A program made the translations under genes and the position numbers. This document shows positions 45,049-54,605 of a DNA stretch of 64,000 nt, piece after piece. Each line of letters opens with the position of its first letter. Within the stretch, counting starts at the first letter, position 1. The notes under the pieces are model-generated. The model saw nothing but the letters and a program-made list of their open reading frames with translations. It was not told the DNA's origin and did no database searches. This DNA is from Sulfuricurvum sp. (GTDB lineage Bacteria; Campylobacterota; Campylobacteria; Campylobacterales; Sulfurimonadaceae). Location: contig NZ_JAQTNN010000014.1 in NCBI RefSeq assembly GCF_028713855.1, positions 1 to 64,000 on the forward strand. The letters are read 5' to 3'.

Positions 45049-46248
45049 ATGATCAAAGTTGCACTTGCACTGTCGGTTATCACAGCACTAAGCTACGCCG
45101 AGAGTATCGATGTCCTCATCCGTGAGGCATTGCAAAACAATCCCTCTCTTATCAGTGCGCAGGCTCGGGTTGAAGAGAGCCGATTTCAAAAAGAGATATC
45201 GAAGAATTTGGACAATCCCTCATTGCAGCTGCAGGTAAATGATATCCAGACACAGGACATTACTAACCGCTCGATTGAGCCGATGCAGTTTACAACCCTC
45301 TCTTTACAGCAAAAATTGCCGTTCGCCGGAAAAAGGGATCTTCGTTATGAGGATGCACAGGCGCAAGAAACTTTTGCCGGACTATCACTGAGCCAATCTA
45401 GGGCATTACTCTCAAGTGAGATCAAAAAAGAGGTCTACCGTCTTTGGCAGATTGGTGAGGAGGAGCGGATATACAGCAATTTTGAGATAATAGTCCGTCA
45501 AAACGGCGAACTCTATACGGCTCTCTCATCTTCTGCCGCTGCAGGACGGCACATGGGGATTATGTCCTCGCAGATGGATCTTTCTCAGATCAAAATCATT
45601 CAGGCTGATTTGGCTCAGGAGAAGGAACGATCTTATGCAAACCTTTCGCAGTTGTGTGCAAAACGGATCGAGAAGGTAGACGTCGATTTAAATATGGGGC
45701 AGATCGAACCGATCGAGTCGTATAAAAAATCGCTGGAAAATAACTTCGGATACCGTGCCAAAGATGCTCAGTTAAAATCAGCAGGGGTACAGCTGCGCCA
45801 ATCTCAGCTCGATGCCTATCCCGATGTGACGGTGCAGGCAGGATACAGCCGCCGTGAGGCGTTTAATGACTTCTGGAGTGTCGGTGTCAATATTCCGCTA
45901 CCCGTGTACGGAACAGAGTCGGTGAAAGAGCAGATTAACCGTGAAAAGGTACTGGAGCGGAGCCGTGACAAAGAGGCGGCCTATCTGCAGCTGGAAGCCT
46001 CAATGCGCCAAAAATATGCGGAAATGCGCAAAGCATCCGAGGTATGGAAAGTAATCCATGATGAGAGCCTTCCGCAGCTTAACCACATGTTCGAGCTCTC
46101 CGAAGCCTCGATCCGCAACGGCGAGGATCTGTTCCGTTTTACTGAACTGCTCAAGCAAAAACTGCAGCTGGAATTACAGCAGTCGCGTTCAGTTGCCACT
46201 TTCTACCGCGCTCAAGCGGAACTTGATCTATTGGTAGGGAAAGAGTAA
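45049..46248 (+). CDS. TolC/CusC-like outer membrane protein, system 2
   Basis: The 399-aa channel has a short signal peptide (VALALSVITALSYA) and the TolC repeat pattern (IDVLIREALQNNPSLISAQARVEES; SVGVNIPLPVYGTESVKEQ). It starts 10 bp after the YtkA-like gene and its last base overlaps the next ATG. Codon use is visibly more GC-rich than in the 39-44 kb operon (CTGCAG, GCGGGG), suggesting separate origin. Confidence 0.87.
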   Translation: MIKVALALSVITALSYAESIDVLIREALQNNPSLISAQARVEESRFQKEISKNLDNPSLQLQVNDIQTQDITNRSIEPMQFTTLSLQQKLPFAGKRDLRYEDAQAQETFAGLSLSQSRALLSSEIKKEVYRLWQIGEEERIYSNFEIIVRQNGELYTALSSSAAAGRHMGIMSSQMDLSQIKIIQADLAQEKERSYANLSQLCAKRIEKVDVDLNMGQIEPIESYKKSLENNFGYRAKDAQLKSAGVQLRQSQLDAYPDVTVQAGYSRREAFNDFWSVGVNIPLPVYGTESVKEQINREKVLERSRDKEAAYLQLEASMRQKYAEMRKASEVWKVIHDESLPQLNHMFELSEASIRNGEDLFRFTELLKQKLQLELQQSRSVATFYRAQAELDLLVGKE

Positions 46249-47246
46249 TGAAATATTTTTTAGCGATGGTGTTGGCGGGGGCGGTTTTATGGGGCAAACC
46301 TGCTCCGATTATCCAACAGTTCAATGTGACGACGGTAAAAGTCAAACGTGCCGACGCCACAGTAAATGTGGGGAAAAACTTCGGCTATATCAGAGCGGAT
46401 GAATCTCAAGAATCGATCATTACACTTCGTTTCGGTGGGTATGTTGAAAAGCTCCGAGCCACCGAGACCTATCAGCACATTTCCAAAGGGGAGGTGATCG
46501 CCGAGGTCTACAGCCCCGAAGTGCTGCAGGCGAAGGATGAGTATCTCAGTTCTCTCAAATACAACGCTATCCGTCCCAATCCAGGGATGGTTCAGAGTAC
46601 GAAAGAGCGGCTGATCTATCTGGGTGTTCCGATGTCGGAGATAACGGCTATCGAAAAAACGGGGACGGTGGGTTCCACTACGACCGTCCGCTCTCCCGTC
46701 TCCGGCTATATTTTCGAGAAAAAGATTGACAAAGGTTCAGCCTTTAGTGCGATGCAGCCGTTGTTTCGGATTGTCAGACTCGACCCGATCTGGCTGGAGA
46801 TGCGATTTCCTCCCGAACAGCTCGAAGCGCTTCAAAAAGTGGACTCTTACGAAATCCGTGTAACGGGGTTCGAGCGACCACTGTATGCCAAGCGGGGAAA
46901 AATCTATCCAAACACGAATCCGGCCGAATCGACATTGACGATGCGATTGAACCTCTCCAATCCGAGCGGGAAACTGTTTCCGGGGATGTATGCGGCTATC
47001 ACACCGATCATTCAGTCAAAAGCTGCATTGATCGTGCCGCGTACTGCCGTGATCCGAAAAAAAGGGAAATGGTTCTGCTTCAAAAAAGGGGAATACGAGG
47101 GGGAATACGAGCCGGTCGAGGTGAATGTGGTTCCGGTCGGAAATGATCGTTATGAGGTTCGCTCAGGATTGGTTGATGGGGATGAAGTAGTCGCCAATGC
47201 CCTCTTTATGATCGATTCGGATGCCCAGATCAACGGGAATTTTTAG
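46248..47246 (+). CDS. Periplasmic adaptor of Cus-type RND pump (CusB-like)
   Basis: The 332-aa protein has a signal sequence (YFLAMVLAGAVLWG), the HlyD half motif GGYVEKLRATETYQHISKGEVIAEV, SPVSGYIFEKKIDKGSAF and the barrel with RVTGFERPLYAKRGKIYP. CusB adaptors pass Cu(I)/Ag(I) from periplasmic carriers to CusA. Met in LFRIVRLDPIWLEMRF might be a metal relay. Overlap with the upstream gene by one base; the pump gene follows after 8 bp. Confidence 0.88.
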   Translation: MKYFLAMVLAGAVLWGKPAPIIQQFNVTTVKVKRADATVNVGKNFGYIRADESQESIITLRFGGYVEKLRATETYQHISKGEVIAEVYSPEVLQAKDEYLSSLKYNAIRPNPGMVQSTKERLIYLGVPMSEITAIEKTGTVGSTTTVRSPVSGYIFEKKIDKGSAFSAMQPLFRIVRLDPIWLEMRFPPEQLEALQKVDSYEIRVTGFERPLYAKRGKIYPNTNPAESTLTMRLNLSNPSGKLFPGMYAAITPIIQSKAALIVPRTAVIRKKGKWFCFKKGEYEGEYEPVEVNVVPVGNDRYEVRSGLVDGDEVVANALFMIDSDAQINGNF

Positions 47247-47254
47247 GATATGTC

Positions 47255-50200
47255 ATGATAGAGCGTTTGATAGAATGGAGTTTACGGTTCCGATACTGGG
47301 TTATAGCGGTGGCTATTGTGCTGAGCCTGTTATCCGTTTGGGCAATACGGCACACTCCGCTCGATGCTATCCCCGATCTCTCCCCTCCGCAGGTTATTTT
47401 GCAGCTCAAATGGAAAGGGCAGAGCCCTGAGATTATAGAAGCGCAGGGAACCTATCCGCTTGTGCGTCAACTGCTTTCTCTTCCAAATATCAAAACGGTT
47501 CGGGGATTTTCGGGGTATGAAAACGGCCTGATTTACATCATTTTTAAAGATGGCGTCGATCTTTATTGGGCACGATCACGGGTGCTCGAACAGCTCTCGA
47601 CCTTGCAATCGCAACTTCCAAAATCGCTCGAAGTCTCTCTCGGGCCGGATGCATCGGGGGTAGGCTGGGTATATGAGTACGCACTCGTATCCAAAACCAA
47701 AAATATCGCCGAACTGCGGACTCTGCAGGACTACACCTACCGCTATGCGCTTCAGGGGGTTTCTGGGGTCAGCGAGGTTGCCTCGGTAGGGGGTTTCGTC
47801 CCGACCTATCAAGTGACGCTGAACAATGATGCACTGGTACGCTATAACCTCAGTGTCAGCGAAGTCGCCGCAGCGATCAAAGGAAACAACAACGACGTCG
47901 GAGGGAGGATCGTTGTCCAAAACGGGTATGAGTGGATGGTGCAGGCCAAAGGGTATCTGCAAAACATCGACTCGATCGAAAAGCTTGTTATCGCAACGCG
48001 CGGCGGAGTACCTATCTTTTTTTCCCAGATTGCCCGCATAGAAAAAGTTCCTGAAAACCGTCGCGGCTATGCCGATCTGAATGGTCAAGGAGAGACGGTC
48101 GGCGGGATCGTCATCGTTCGATACGGCGAAGACGTCTACCGTGTCATTCAGCGGATACGGGACAAACTTGACTCGATCCATGTTGAGGGGGTAGAGGTGA
48201 TCCCCGTATATGACCGCTCCAACCTTATCCAAGCCGCCATTGCTACCCTCACGACGACTCTTGAGCATGAAAGCCTGATCGTTATCGCGGTAATTGCCCT
48301 TTTTTTACTTCATCTGCGCAGTGCGCTGATTGTGTTGATCGTCTTGCCGCTCACCATCGCGATCACGTTTTTATTGATGAAACTATTCGGGATCGGATCG
48401 AACATTATGTCGCTCGGAGGGATCGCCATCGCGGTGGGGACGATGGTGGATGCGTCGATTATCATGATCGAAAATGCCCATAAAGTTCTACTCCAGCGTG
48501 AAAGCGAGTTGGGGACGCTCACCACTGCACAGCGCCTTGATGCCGTCCTCTACTCTTCGAAGATGGTGGGGCGCCCGATCTTTTTTGCACTGGCTCTCGT
48601 CGTCGTATCGTTCCTCCCTATTTTTGCTCTTCAGGGGCAGGAAGGGTTATTGTTTACCCCTCTGGCGTTTACCAAAAGTTTTGCGATGGGGGTAGGGGCA
48701 TTGCTCTCGGTGACCCTCGTTCCGGTACTAATTTTTATGATCGTGCGGGGGCGTATCCTCTCAGAGCAGGCCAATCCGGTGAGCCGTTTTTTTATCTGGC
48801 TCTACCATCCGATACTCCTCGCCTCGATGAAGTTCCGCTATCTGCTCATGATTCTGGTTATTATCGCCTTAGGGTATACGGCGTATGTTTATCGCTCTTT
48901 GGGATGGGAGTTTATGCCGATGATGGATGAACAGACACTGATGTACATGCCCGTTACCCAAAGCGGTGTCAGTATCGATCAGAGCAAACAGCTGACCCAA
49001 TATACCGATTCGGTGATCAAAAGCTTTCCTGAAGTAGAGAGTGTATTCGGTAAAGGGGGTCGGGCGGAGAGCGCGACCGATCCAGCTCCACTAGGGATGA
49101 TCGAGACGATTATCACCCTTAAACCCAAAGATAAGTGGCGAGAGGGGATGACAACCGCAAAACTGCAGCAAGAACTGGATAGTGCCTTGCAGGTTCCGGG
49201 ACTGGTCAACTCATGGACCTATCCGATCCGTGGGCGGATTGATATGCTCCTCAGCGGTATCCGCACCCCGCTGGGGATCAAACTCTACGGGGATGATTTG
49301 CCGACCTTGCAAAAAACGGCGCGCGAAATCGAAAGCCGCCTGCAGCAGCTCCCCTCTACCCAGAGCGTTTTCGCTGATCGCAGCGACAGCGGATACTATA
49401 TCGATATCGACATCGACGAAGCGGCATTGGCACGCTACAACCTCCGCAAAGAATCGCTGCTCGATTACACCTCTGCTGCGATCGGAGGGATGGGACTCTC
49501 GACGATGTACAAAGGTCGTGAGCGCTACAGCGTCAATCTTCGCCTCGAGGAGGATGAACGCACCTCTCTCGAATCGATTCGCTCCATTCTGATCAAAACA
49601 CCGCTCGGATTTGCTCCGCTATCGACCTTTGCACATATCAATTATCGCGAAAGTGCGGCGATGATCAAGAGTGAAAAAGCGCGTCCCGTAGCCTATGTCT
49701 ACATCACTCCGAAAGAGGGGATAAGTGCCACGGCGTATAAAGCAGAGGCGCAAAAACAGCTCGCTTCGATCAAACTCCCAGAGGGGTACACCTATGAGTG
49801 GGCGGGGCAGAGCGAATATCTCGAATCGGCGCTCAATACCCTGATGTGGATCGTCCCTGCCGTGATAGTGCTGATTATAGTGCTTATTTATTTGGCGTTG
49901 CGTGAGTGGGTCTCGACGATCATCGTCCTCTCGATGCTACCGTTTGCCCTTTTGGGCGGTGTTCTCTATCTCAAATGGCTGCAATTTAATATCAGTGTCG
50001 CTGTTATCGTCGGATTTTTGGCACTGCTCGGGGTAGCGGCGGAGACGGCGATTGTGATGATCGTTTATCTGCATGAAAGTATCGAGACCCGTATCCGTGG
50101 AGGCGTCGTTATGGACCGCGCAGCGCTTAATGAGGCGATTTATGAGGGGGCGGTCAAACGGGTACGTCCGAAACTGATGACGGTTTTTGCGATCCTCGCG

Positions 50201-50374
50201 GGGCTGTTTCCGATTATGGTTAACCACGGTGTGGGGAGCGAAGTGATGCAGAGAATTGCTGCTCCGATGATCGGCGGTATCGTCACATCGGCGGTGGTCA
50301 GTCTTATATTGATACCGATTTTGTATCAGATGGTGATGCAGAGAAAATTACAACGAGGTGAACCACTTTTATAA
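47255..50374 (+). CDS. cusA: CusA-type Cu(I)/Ag(I) RND efflux pump
   Basis: The 1039-aa pump shows the Cu/Ag class signature IAVGTMVDASIIMIENAHKVL in TM4 (HME4 pattern DAxxxMIENAHK), unlike system 1. Signature residues include PLDAIPDLSPPQVILQ near the N-terminus and three Met-rich periplasmic positions (MMDEQTLMYMPVTQSG). It exports monovalent copper or silver through the TolC-like partner. GC-rich codon use matches the two upstream genes. Confidence 0.9.
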   Translation: MIERLIEWSLRFRYWVIAVAIVLSLLSVWAIRHTPLDAIPDLSPPQVILQLKWKGQSPEIIEAQGTYPLVRQLLSLPNIKTVRGFSGYENGLIYIIFKDGVDLYWARSRVLEQLSTLQSQLPKSLEVSLGPDASGVGWVYEYALVSKTKNIAELRTLQDYTYRYALQGVSGVSEVASVGGFVPTYQVTLNNDALVRYNLSVSEVAAAIKGNNNDVGGRIVVQNGYEWMVQAKGYLQNIDSIEKLVIATRGGVPIFFSQIARIEKVPENRRGYADLNGQGETVGGIVIVRYGEDVYRVIQRIRDKLDSIHVEGVEVIPVYDRSNLIQAAIATLTTTLEHESLIVIAVIALFLLHLRSALIVLIVLPLTIAITFLLMKLFGIGSNIMSLGGIAIAVGTMVDASIIMIENAHKVLLQRESELGTLTTAQRLDAVLYSSKMVGRPIFFALALVVVSFLPIFALQGQEGLLFTPLAFTKSFAMGVGALLSVTLVPVLIFMIVRGRILSEQANPVSRFFIWLYHPILLASMKFRYLLMILVIIALGYTAYVYRSLGWEFMPMMDEQTLMYMPVTQSGVSIDQSKQLTQYTDSVIKSFPEVESVFGKGGRAESATDPAPLGMIETIITLKPKDKWREGMTTAKLQQELDSALQVPGLVNSWTYPIRGRIDMLLSGIRTPLGIKLYGDDLPTLQKTAREIESRLQQLPSTQSVFADRSDSGYYIDIDIDEAALARYNLRKESLLDYTSAAIGGMGLSTMYKGRERYSVNLRLEEDERTSLESIRSILIKTPLGFAPLSTFAHINYRESAAMIKSEKARPVAYVYITPKEGISATAYKAEAQKQLASIKLPEGYTYEWAGQSEYLESALNTLMWIVPAVIVLIIVLIYLALREWVSTIIVLSMLPFALLGGVLYLKWLQFNISVAVIVGFLALLGVAAETAIVMIVYLHESIETRIRGGVVMDRAALNEAIYEGAVKRVRPKLMTVFAILAGLFPIMVNHGVGSEVMQRIAAPMIGGIVTSAVVSLILIPILYQMVMQRKLQRGEPLL

Positions 50375-50384
50375 GGGAGACATT

Positions 50385-50441
50385 ATGGGTACAAATAAAA
50401 ATCTGTACCAAAGCGGACACCGATCCTTTAATAAGACTTAA
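50385..50441 (+). other. 18-codon ORF with strong RBS (possible gene remnant)
   Basis: AGGGAGACATT precedes ATG 50385, directly after cusA, but the frame stops after 18 codons. The DNA carries a 6-bp hairpin GGTACA/TGTACC (50388-50409). It may be the stump of a gene lost by rearrangement at this junction, just before the broken HTH gene. Confidence 0.25.
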
Positions 50442-50477
50442 TTCTAGTTTTCTAGCCCCGTCAGGTGCACTAAGCGC

Positions 50478-50744
50478 TTAATGGGCAAACACTTCCGGAT
50501 GAGTAGCTGCAATCCCAAGCAATACAAGTGCAGGACCTTCAGGTTTGCGACGTGCCTGTTTCCAGTTTCTTAGTGTGTTTACACTGATATTTAAAAGTCC
50601 TGCAAATTCATCTTGGGTAAGTTGCAATCGTGCTCGTATAGACTTGGCATCCGGTTCATCAATCATAAATGAGCGTGATGGTTTTTTTGTCTTACCAAGA
50701 ATCTCTTTTGCCTCACCAACGCTTGCAAGAAAGTGGGTGTAAAC
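50478..50744 (-). pseudogene. 5'-truncated XRE-family antitoxin (HigA/NadS-like)
   Basis: The intact part from ATG 50666 encodes 62 aa with a clear HTH (IRARLQLTQDEFAGLLNISVNTLRNWKQ) and the typical RRKPEGPALVLL end. Homologues have about 30 more N-terminal residues (a LLASVxEAxxILKGEKKPSRxF pattern). In the same frame the DNA upstream encodes FLASVGEAKEILGKTKKPSRSF but without a start codon, and it runs directly into the inverted repeat at 50734-50771. The gene has lost its start at the repeat boundary; the partner toxin is absent. Confidence 0.8.
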
Positions 50745-50771
50745 CTACAAAGGGACTTTTTTCCCTATGCG
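50734..50771 (+). repeat. Left 38-bp terminal inverted repeat of the copper cassette
   Basis: Its outer part reads TGGGTGTAAACCTACAAA and its inner part TTTTTTCCCTATGCG. It matches the inverted copy at 58123-58160 at 33 of 38 positions; mismatches cluster at positions 19-23 plus one at 6. It cuts the HTH gene at its 5' end. Confidence 0.88.
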
Positions 50772-51259
50772 CTTTAAAGTTTGCTTAAAATTATTACGTA
50801 TGTAAGAATAAAGTCTTTTTAATTCTTTGATTTACAATTACACATATATTAATGTACAGCATTTCTTGTGATTGTTTAAAAAAGAATGTTTTTTACCAGC
50901 CTCCAATAAATTGAGTCATTTTTAGAGTTAGAATCTAATCTTTAGTCTACGAACACTTCATCAGCATACCTATGTAAAAAAAAATACAAAGAAATCACTA
51001 TGAAAATTATCAATATCATCGCTTTTTCATCTTTTACAACCTATTACAGCTCTATAAGCGTAAAGATTAGATTATTGATTTAGCATGTTAGATTATCACA
51101 CGGGCACAAGGATGACTGGTAAATATGATGTTTTAATACGTAGTTTAATTCAGACAATACGCCAGAATAAAAAAAGTATTAACATTGTTATTATTTGATT
51201 AAATGATTTTTGCAGTGTTTCTGATAAACTGCTTTTAATTATTACATAGGGGATTTATA
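50772..51259. other. AT-rich non-coding leader of the copper cassette
   Basis: No credible gene is visible here. It includes a perfect 13-bp inverted repeat AATCTAATCTTTA (50932-50944) and TAAAGATTAGATT (51061-51073) about 116 bp apart and a weak 27-codon ORF at 51000-51083. The cusF promoter should lie in the last 100 bp. A metal-responsive regulator gene is missing from the cassette, so control must come from elsewhere or from this leader. Confidence 0.5.
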
Positions 51260-51697
51260 ATGAAAACAAAAATTCTGAGCGCTGTATGTTTTGCAGCATT
51301 GACACTTAGCCCAGCGATTTGGGGAATGGATATGAACGATAGCAAAGGCATGAATATGGAAAAGTGCAATGATATGGACATGAAGATGGACAAAGGTATG
51401 GATATGAACAAGGGAATGAATATGGGCAATAAAAAGCATGATCACTCTTCATCTTCTAACGTAGTCTCTACTGCAACTATCCATGCGAGTGGTACAGTGA
51501 AGCAGATTGCCGATAACCACGAAAACCTTCAAATTTTTCACGATCCGATTTCAGCCCTTAAATGGCCTGCTATGAATATGCCTTTTGAGGTGGTCGATCA
51601 TGAATTAACCCATCCTCTCAAAGTGGGAGATAAGGTTGATTTTGAATTTATTCAAAAAGATGGGAAAAATGTCATTGTGCGGATGAAGAAGCAATGA
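51260..51697 (+). CDS. CusF-like periplasmic copper chaperone with Met-rich N-terminus
   Basis: The 145-aa protein has a signal peptide, then a long Met/Asp/Lys/His-rich linker (22-66) able to bind many Cu(I) ions, and a CusF domain (about 75-145). His94, Trp102, Met105 and Met107 (IFHDPISALKWPAMNMPF) reproduce the CusF Cu(I)/Ag(I) site including the capping Trp. It probably feeds copper to the export path. RBS GGGGAT before ATG 51260; next gene overlaps by four bases. Confidence 0.88.
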   Translation: MKTKILSAVCFAALTLSPAIWGMDMNDSKGMNMEKCNDMDMKMDKGMDMNKGMNMGNKKHDHSSSSNVVSTATIHASGTVKQIADNHENLQIFHDPISALKWPAMNMPFEVVDHELTHPLKVGDKVDFEFIQKDGKNVIVRMKKQ

Positions 51698-51888
51698 ATC
51701 GCAGCGTCACTCTCTTACTTATTATAGGGATGTCGGCACTTAATGCACAGGACATAGCACCTGTTTCACCCAATGTTGCTGAAGGAAAAACTGTCTATAT
51801 CCCCATAGCCAAGCCTGTTAATCTCTACGAAGAAGTAGACATCCAAAAAGAGGATCAAAACACGACCAAACTAGGTAGTGCAAAATGA
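51694..51888 (+). CDS. Small exported protein
   Basis: This 64-aa protein starts ATGA-coupled to the CusF gene. A signal peptide (VTLLLIIGMSALNAQ) precedes a short acidic mature part (VSPNVAEGKTVYIPIAKPVNLYEEVDIQKED). I do not know the family. It overlaps the next gene by four bases, so it belongs to the copper transcript. Confidence 0.65.
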   Translation: MNRSVTLLLIIGMSALNAQDIAPVSPNVAEGKTVYIPIAKPVNLYEEVDIQKEDQNTTKLGSAK

Positions 51889-53237
51889 TAAAAGCGATCT
51901 CTATATCCTTAACGACTTTGGCTTTTTTTGGATGTTCGACTGTTTCTCAAAATGAGGTTTTTGATGGGGTAAAGAAAGAAACCTCTACGCGTGGCATTGA
52001 AAATCTTCAATGGATCAAAACACAAAAAGAAGCAGATAGTGTCAATGAGAGTGTAAATACCCTTCTTTCATCCCCTCTTAGTCAAGAAAATGCTGTTCGA
52101 ATCGCATTAATCAATAATCGTTCATTACAACAAACGTATGAGCAAATCGGAATTTCTCAGAGTGAATTGGTGCAAGCGGGATTGATGAGCAACCCGTTAC
52201 TTGGTTATTCGGTTGGACGCGGTGGTAGTGTTACGACAACGAAGGTGACCCTTGATGTGGCATTTTTAGATTTGCTATGGATACCACTTCGTAGAGAACT
52301 AGGTGGACTGGCGTTGGAAGAGACCAAAGCACATGTAGGTAATGAGGTTCTCAAAACGGCTCGTGACGTCAAAAAAAGCTTTATTGATGCACGTGTGGCA
52401 CAAGAACAAGTGGTACTTTATGAGAGTCAGCTCAAATCATACGAAGCCTCGGTACAGTTGGCAATTCGTCAATATACGGTAGGCAATCTCTCAAAGCGAA
52501 GTTTTTTGAAAATTCAAGATACCTATTCTCATGCACGACTTGAATCAATGCGGTTGAACCAAGAAAATGCACGTGCTAGGGAAGCACTCAATCGACTTCT
52601 TGGTGTGTATGGCAGTCAAACACGCTATAGCATTGAGTCAAAGCCTTTAGATATTTCTATCCCTTTACAATCTCCAGAAGGATTGGAAAGATATGCGATT
52701 GAACATCGTCTGGATATGAGTGCCGCGATAAAAGCCGTTGATTATGCTGCTTCAGAAGCGGGATATGCGAAAAATACGCGATTATTAAGCGAAGTAGAAC
52801 TCTCGGCTGAAAGTGAAAAAACAACCGATGCTGATCGTTTCAATACCTTTGGAATCAAGATCCCCATCCCGATTTTTGATTTTGGACAAGGACGTGTTGG
52901 CAAAACGCAAGCGATGTACAACCAAAAAGTTCATCGTCTGTATGAAGTGGCGGTAAATATTCGTTCTGAAGTGCGTGAAGAGTACGCTACATCCCATTAT
53001 GCTTTTGAGCGAGCGCATGAAACTCAGGAGGTAATTGTTCCTGCGAATAAGCAAATCCTAGAGGAGACACAGCTGTTTTATAACGGTATGTTGGACGGTA
53101 TTTATGAACTTCTCGAAGATCAGCGTCGTTATGGCGAGGCACGAATGGAATCAATTACTGCGATTGGAATGTATCAAAAAGAACAAGCCGATTTAGAGTA
53201 TGTATTAGGAGGAGATGTCAATGCAACAGACAAATAG
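51885..53237 (+). CDS. TolC-like outer membrane lipoprotein
   Basis: The 450-aa protein carries a lipobox (LAFFGCS) after a hydrophobic signal, then TolC repeats (SQENAVRIALINNRSLQQTYEQIGISQSEL and FNTFGIKIPIPIFDFGQGR). It forms an outer membrane channel, probably linked to CusF/multicopper oxidase copper handling rather than a dedicated RND pump, since none lies in the cassette. Its stop region overlaps the multicopper oxidase gene start by 17 bp. Confidence 0.83.
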   Translation: MIKAISISLTTLAFFGCSTVSQNEVFDGVKKETSTRGIENLQWIKTQKEADSVNESVNTLLSSPLSQENAVRIALINNRSLQQTYEQIGISQSELVQAGLMSNPLLGYSVGRGGSVTTTKVTLDVAFLDLLWIPLRRELGGLALEETKAHVGNEVLKTARDVKKSFIDARVAQEQVVLYESQLKSYEASVQLAIRQYTVGNLSKRSFLKIQDTYSHARLESMRLNQENARAREALNRLLGVYGSQTRYSIESKPLDISIPLQSPEGLERYAIEHRLDMSAAIKAVDYAASEAGYAKNTRLLSEVELSAESEKTTDADRFNTFGIKIPIPIFDFGQGRVGKTQAMYNQKVHRLYEVAVNIRSEVREEYATSHYAFERAHETQEVIVPANKQILEETQLFYNGMLDGIYELLEDQRRYGEARMESITAIGMYQKEQADLEYVLGGDVNATDK

Positions 53238-54564
53238 ACGAGATTTTTTAGGATTAGGTGCTACATTATTGGCATCGGCAGCTCTTGCTGGCAATGCACA
53301 AGCAGAGGAAAAAAATCATTGTGAAATACCTCCCAAAAATAGACAACTCACGCTCGTCAAAGACCCGAAACGTGTTTTGTCACCATCCACAATCATTACT
53401 TCAAAAAAAGGAAAAAACTATAATCCTGTTGTTACTCTCAATGGATGGACATTACCATATGAGATGAAAGAAGGAGTAAAAGAGTTTCATCTTATTGCTG
53501 AACCTGTAGTACGTGAATTTTCTCCTGGGATGGTAGTGAACTGTTGGGGATACAATGGTACCTCTCCAGGACCTACGATCGAAGCGGTGGAGGGAGATCG
53601 GGTACGGCTAATCGTGACCAATAAACTTCCCGAGCATACGACGATCCATTGGCACGGACTGATATTACCTAATGGCATGGACGGAGTAGGAGGGCTTACT
53701 CAACCTCAAATAGCACCCGGAGAAACATTCATTTACGAGTTTACATTAGTACAAAGCGGAACGTTTATGTATCATCCCCATGCCGATGAGATGGTGCAAA
53801 TGGCGATGGGAGCGATGGGAATGTTTATTATCCATCCCAAAAATCCAAAAGAGCACGCTGTAGATAGAGATTTTTGCTTTTTGCTCGCCAGTTACGATGT
53901 GGCAGCAGGGACATATACCCCCAATCCCAGCACGATGACCGAGTTCAATCTCTGGACATTCAACTCTCGCACGTTCCCTTCGATTGACAGCATGAATGTT
54001 GCTGTTGGGGATCGCGTCCGTATCCGCGTGGGCAATCTCACGATGACCAATCATCCAATTCATATGCATGGGCATACGTTTGAGGTGACATGTAGCGATG
54101 GCGGATGGGTACCAAAAAGTGCCCGTTGGCCCGAAGTGACTACGGATGTTGCAGTGGGACAAATGCGAGCCATAGAGTTTACGGCAAAATATGAGGGAGA
54201 CTGGTCGATTCATTGCCATAAAGCGCATCATACCATGGGACCAATGGGGCACAGCGTCCCCAATATGCTAGGGGTAAAACAAGACGATTTAACCGAAAAA
54301 ATCAGTGACCTCATGCCCGATTATATGTATATGCCTATGGGGAAAAACGGGATGGCAGAGATGCAAGAGATGGAAAATATGGGAATGGCATTGCCTGAAA
54401 ATACTCTACCTATGATGACAGGCACTGGACCTTTTGGCCCCATCGAAATGGGGGGAATGTTTACGTTGGTAAAAGTGCGTAAAGATCAACCGAAAGGCGA
54501 TTACTCCGATCCGGGTTGGTATAAGCATCCACAAGGGACCGTTGCAAGAAAAAGTGAACGTTAA
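53221..54564 (+). CDS. Multicopper oxidase (CopA/CueO-like), Tat-exported
   Basis: The 447-aa protein starts at ATG 53221, 8 bp after AGGAGG. RRDFLGLG is a twin-arginine signal. Copper ligands are in place: HWHG at 143-146, HPHAD at 185-189, HPIHMHGH at 278-285 and HCHKAHHTMG at 331-340, giving the type 1, 2 and 3 centres. C-terminal Met-rich tail (MYMPMGKNGMAEMQEMENMGM). It should oxidise Cu(I) to Cu(II) in the periplasm. Usual length for a two-domain-reduced family member. Confidence 0.9.
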   Translation: MQQTNRRDFLGLGATLLASAALAGNAQAEEKNHCEIPPKNRQLTLVKDPKRVLSPSTIITSKKGKNYNPVVTLNGWTLPYEMKEGVKEFHLIAEPVVREFSPGMVVNCWGYNGTSPGPTIEAVEGDRVRLIVTNKLPEHTTIHWHGLILPNGMDGVGGLTQPQIAPGETFIYEFTLVQSGTFMYHPHADEMVQMAMGAMGMFIIHPKNPKEHAVDRDFCFLLASYDVAAGTYTPNPSTMTEFNLWTFNSRTFPSIDSMNVAVGDRVRIRVGNLTMTNHPIHMHGHTFEVTCSDGGWVPKSARWPEVTTDVAVGQMRAIEFTAKYEGDWSIHCHKAHHTMGPMGHSVPNMLGVKQDDLTEKISDLMPDYMYMPMGKNGMAEMQEMENMGMALPENTLPMMTGTGPFGPIEMGGMFTLVKVRKDQPKGDYSDPGWYKHPQGTVARKSER

Positions 54565-54605
54565 TCTGCTAGAGATAATTTACTAGATGAAATAAGGGAT
54601 ATGAA

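Noticed and set aside
47576-48268. 230-aa minus-strand ORF inside cusA
   Set aside because: It is antisense to a well-supported pump gene and favoured by the high GC at third positions.
50410-50425. GGACACCGATCC as a seventh WYL-type operator
   Set aside because: It lacks the TGTCC arm and the -10 at the fixed distance.
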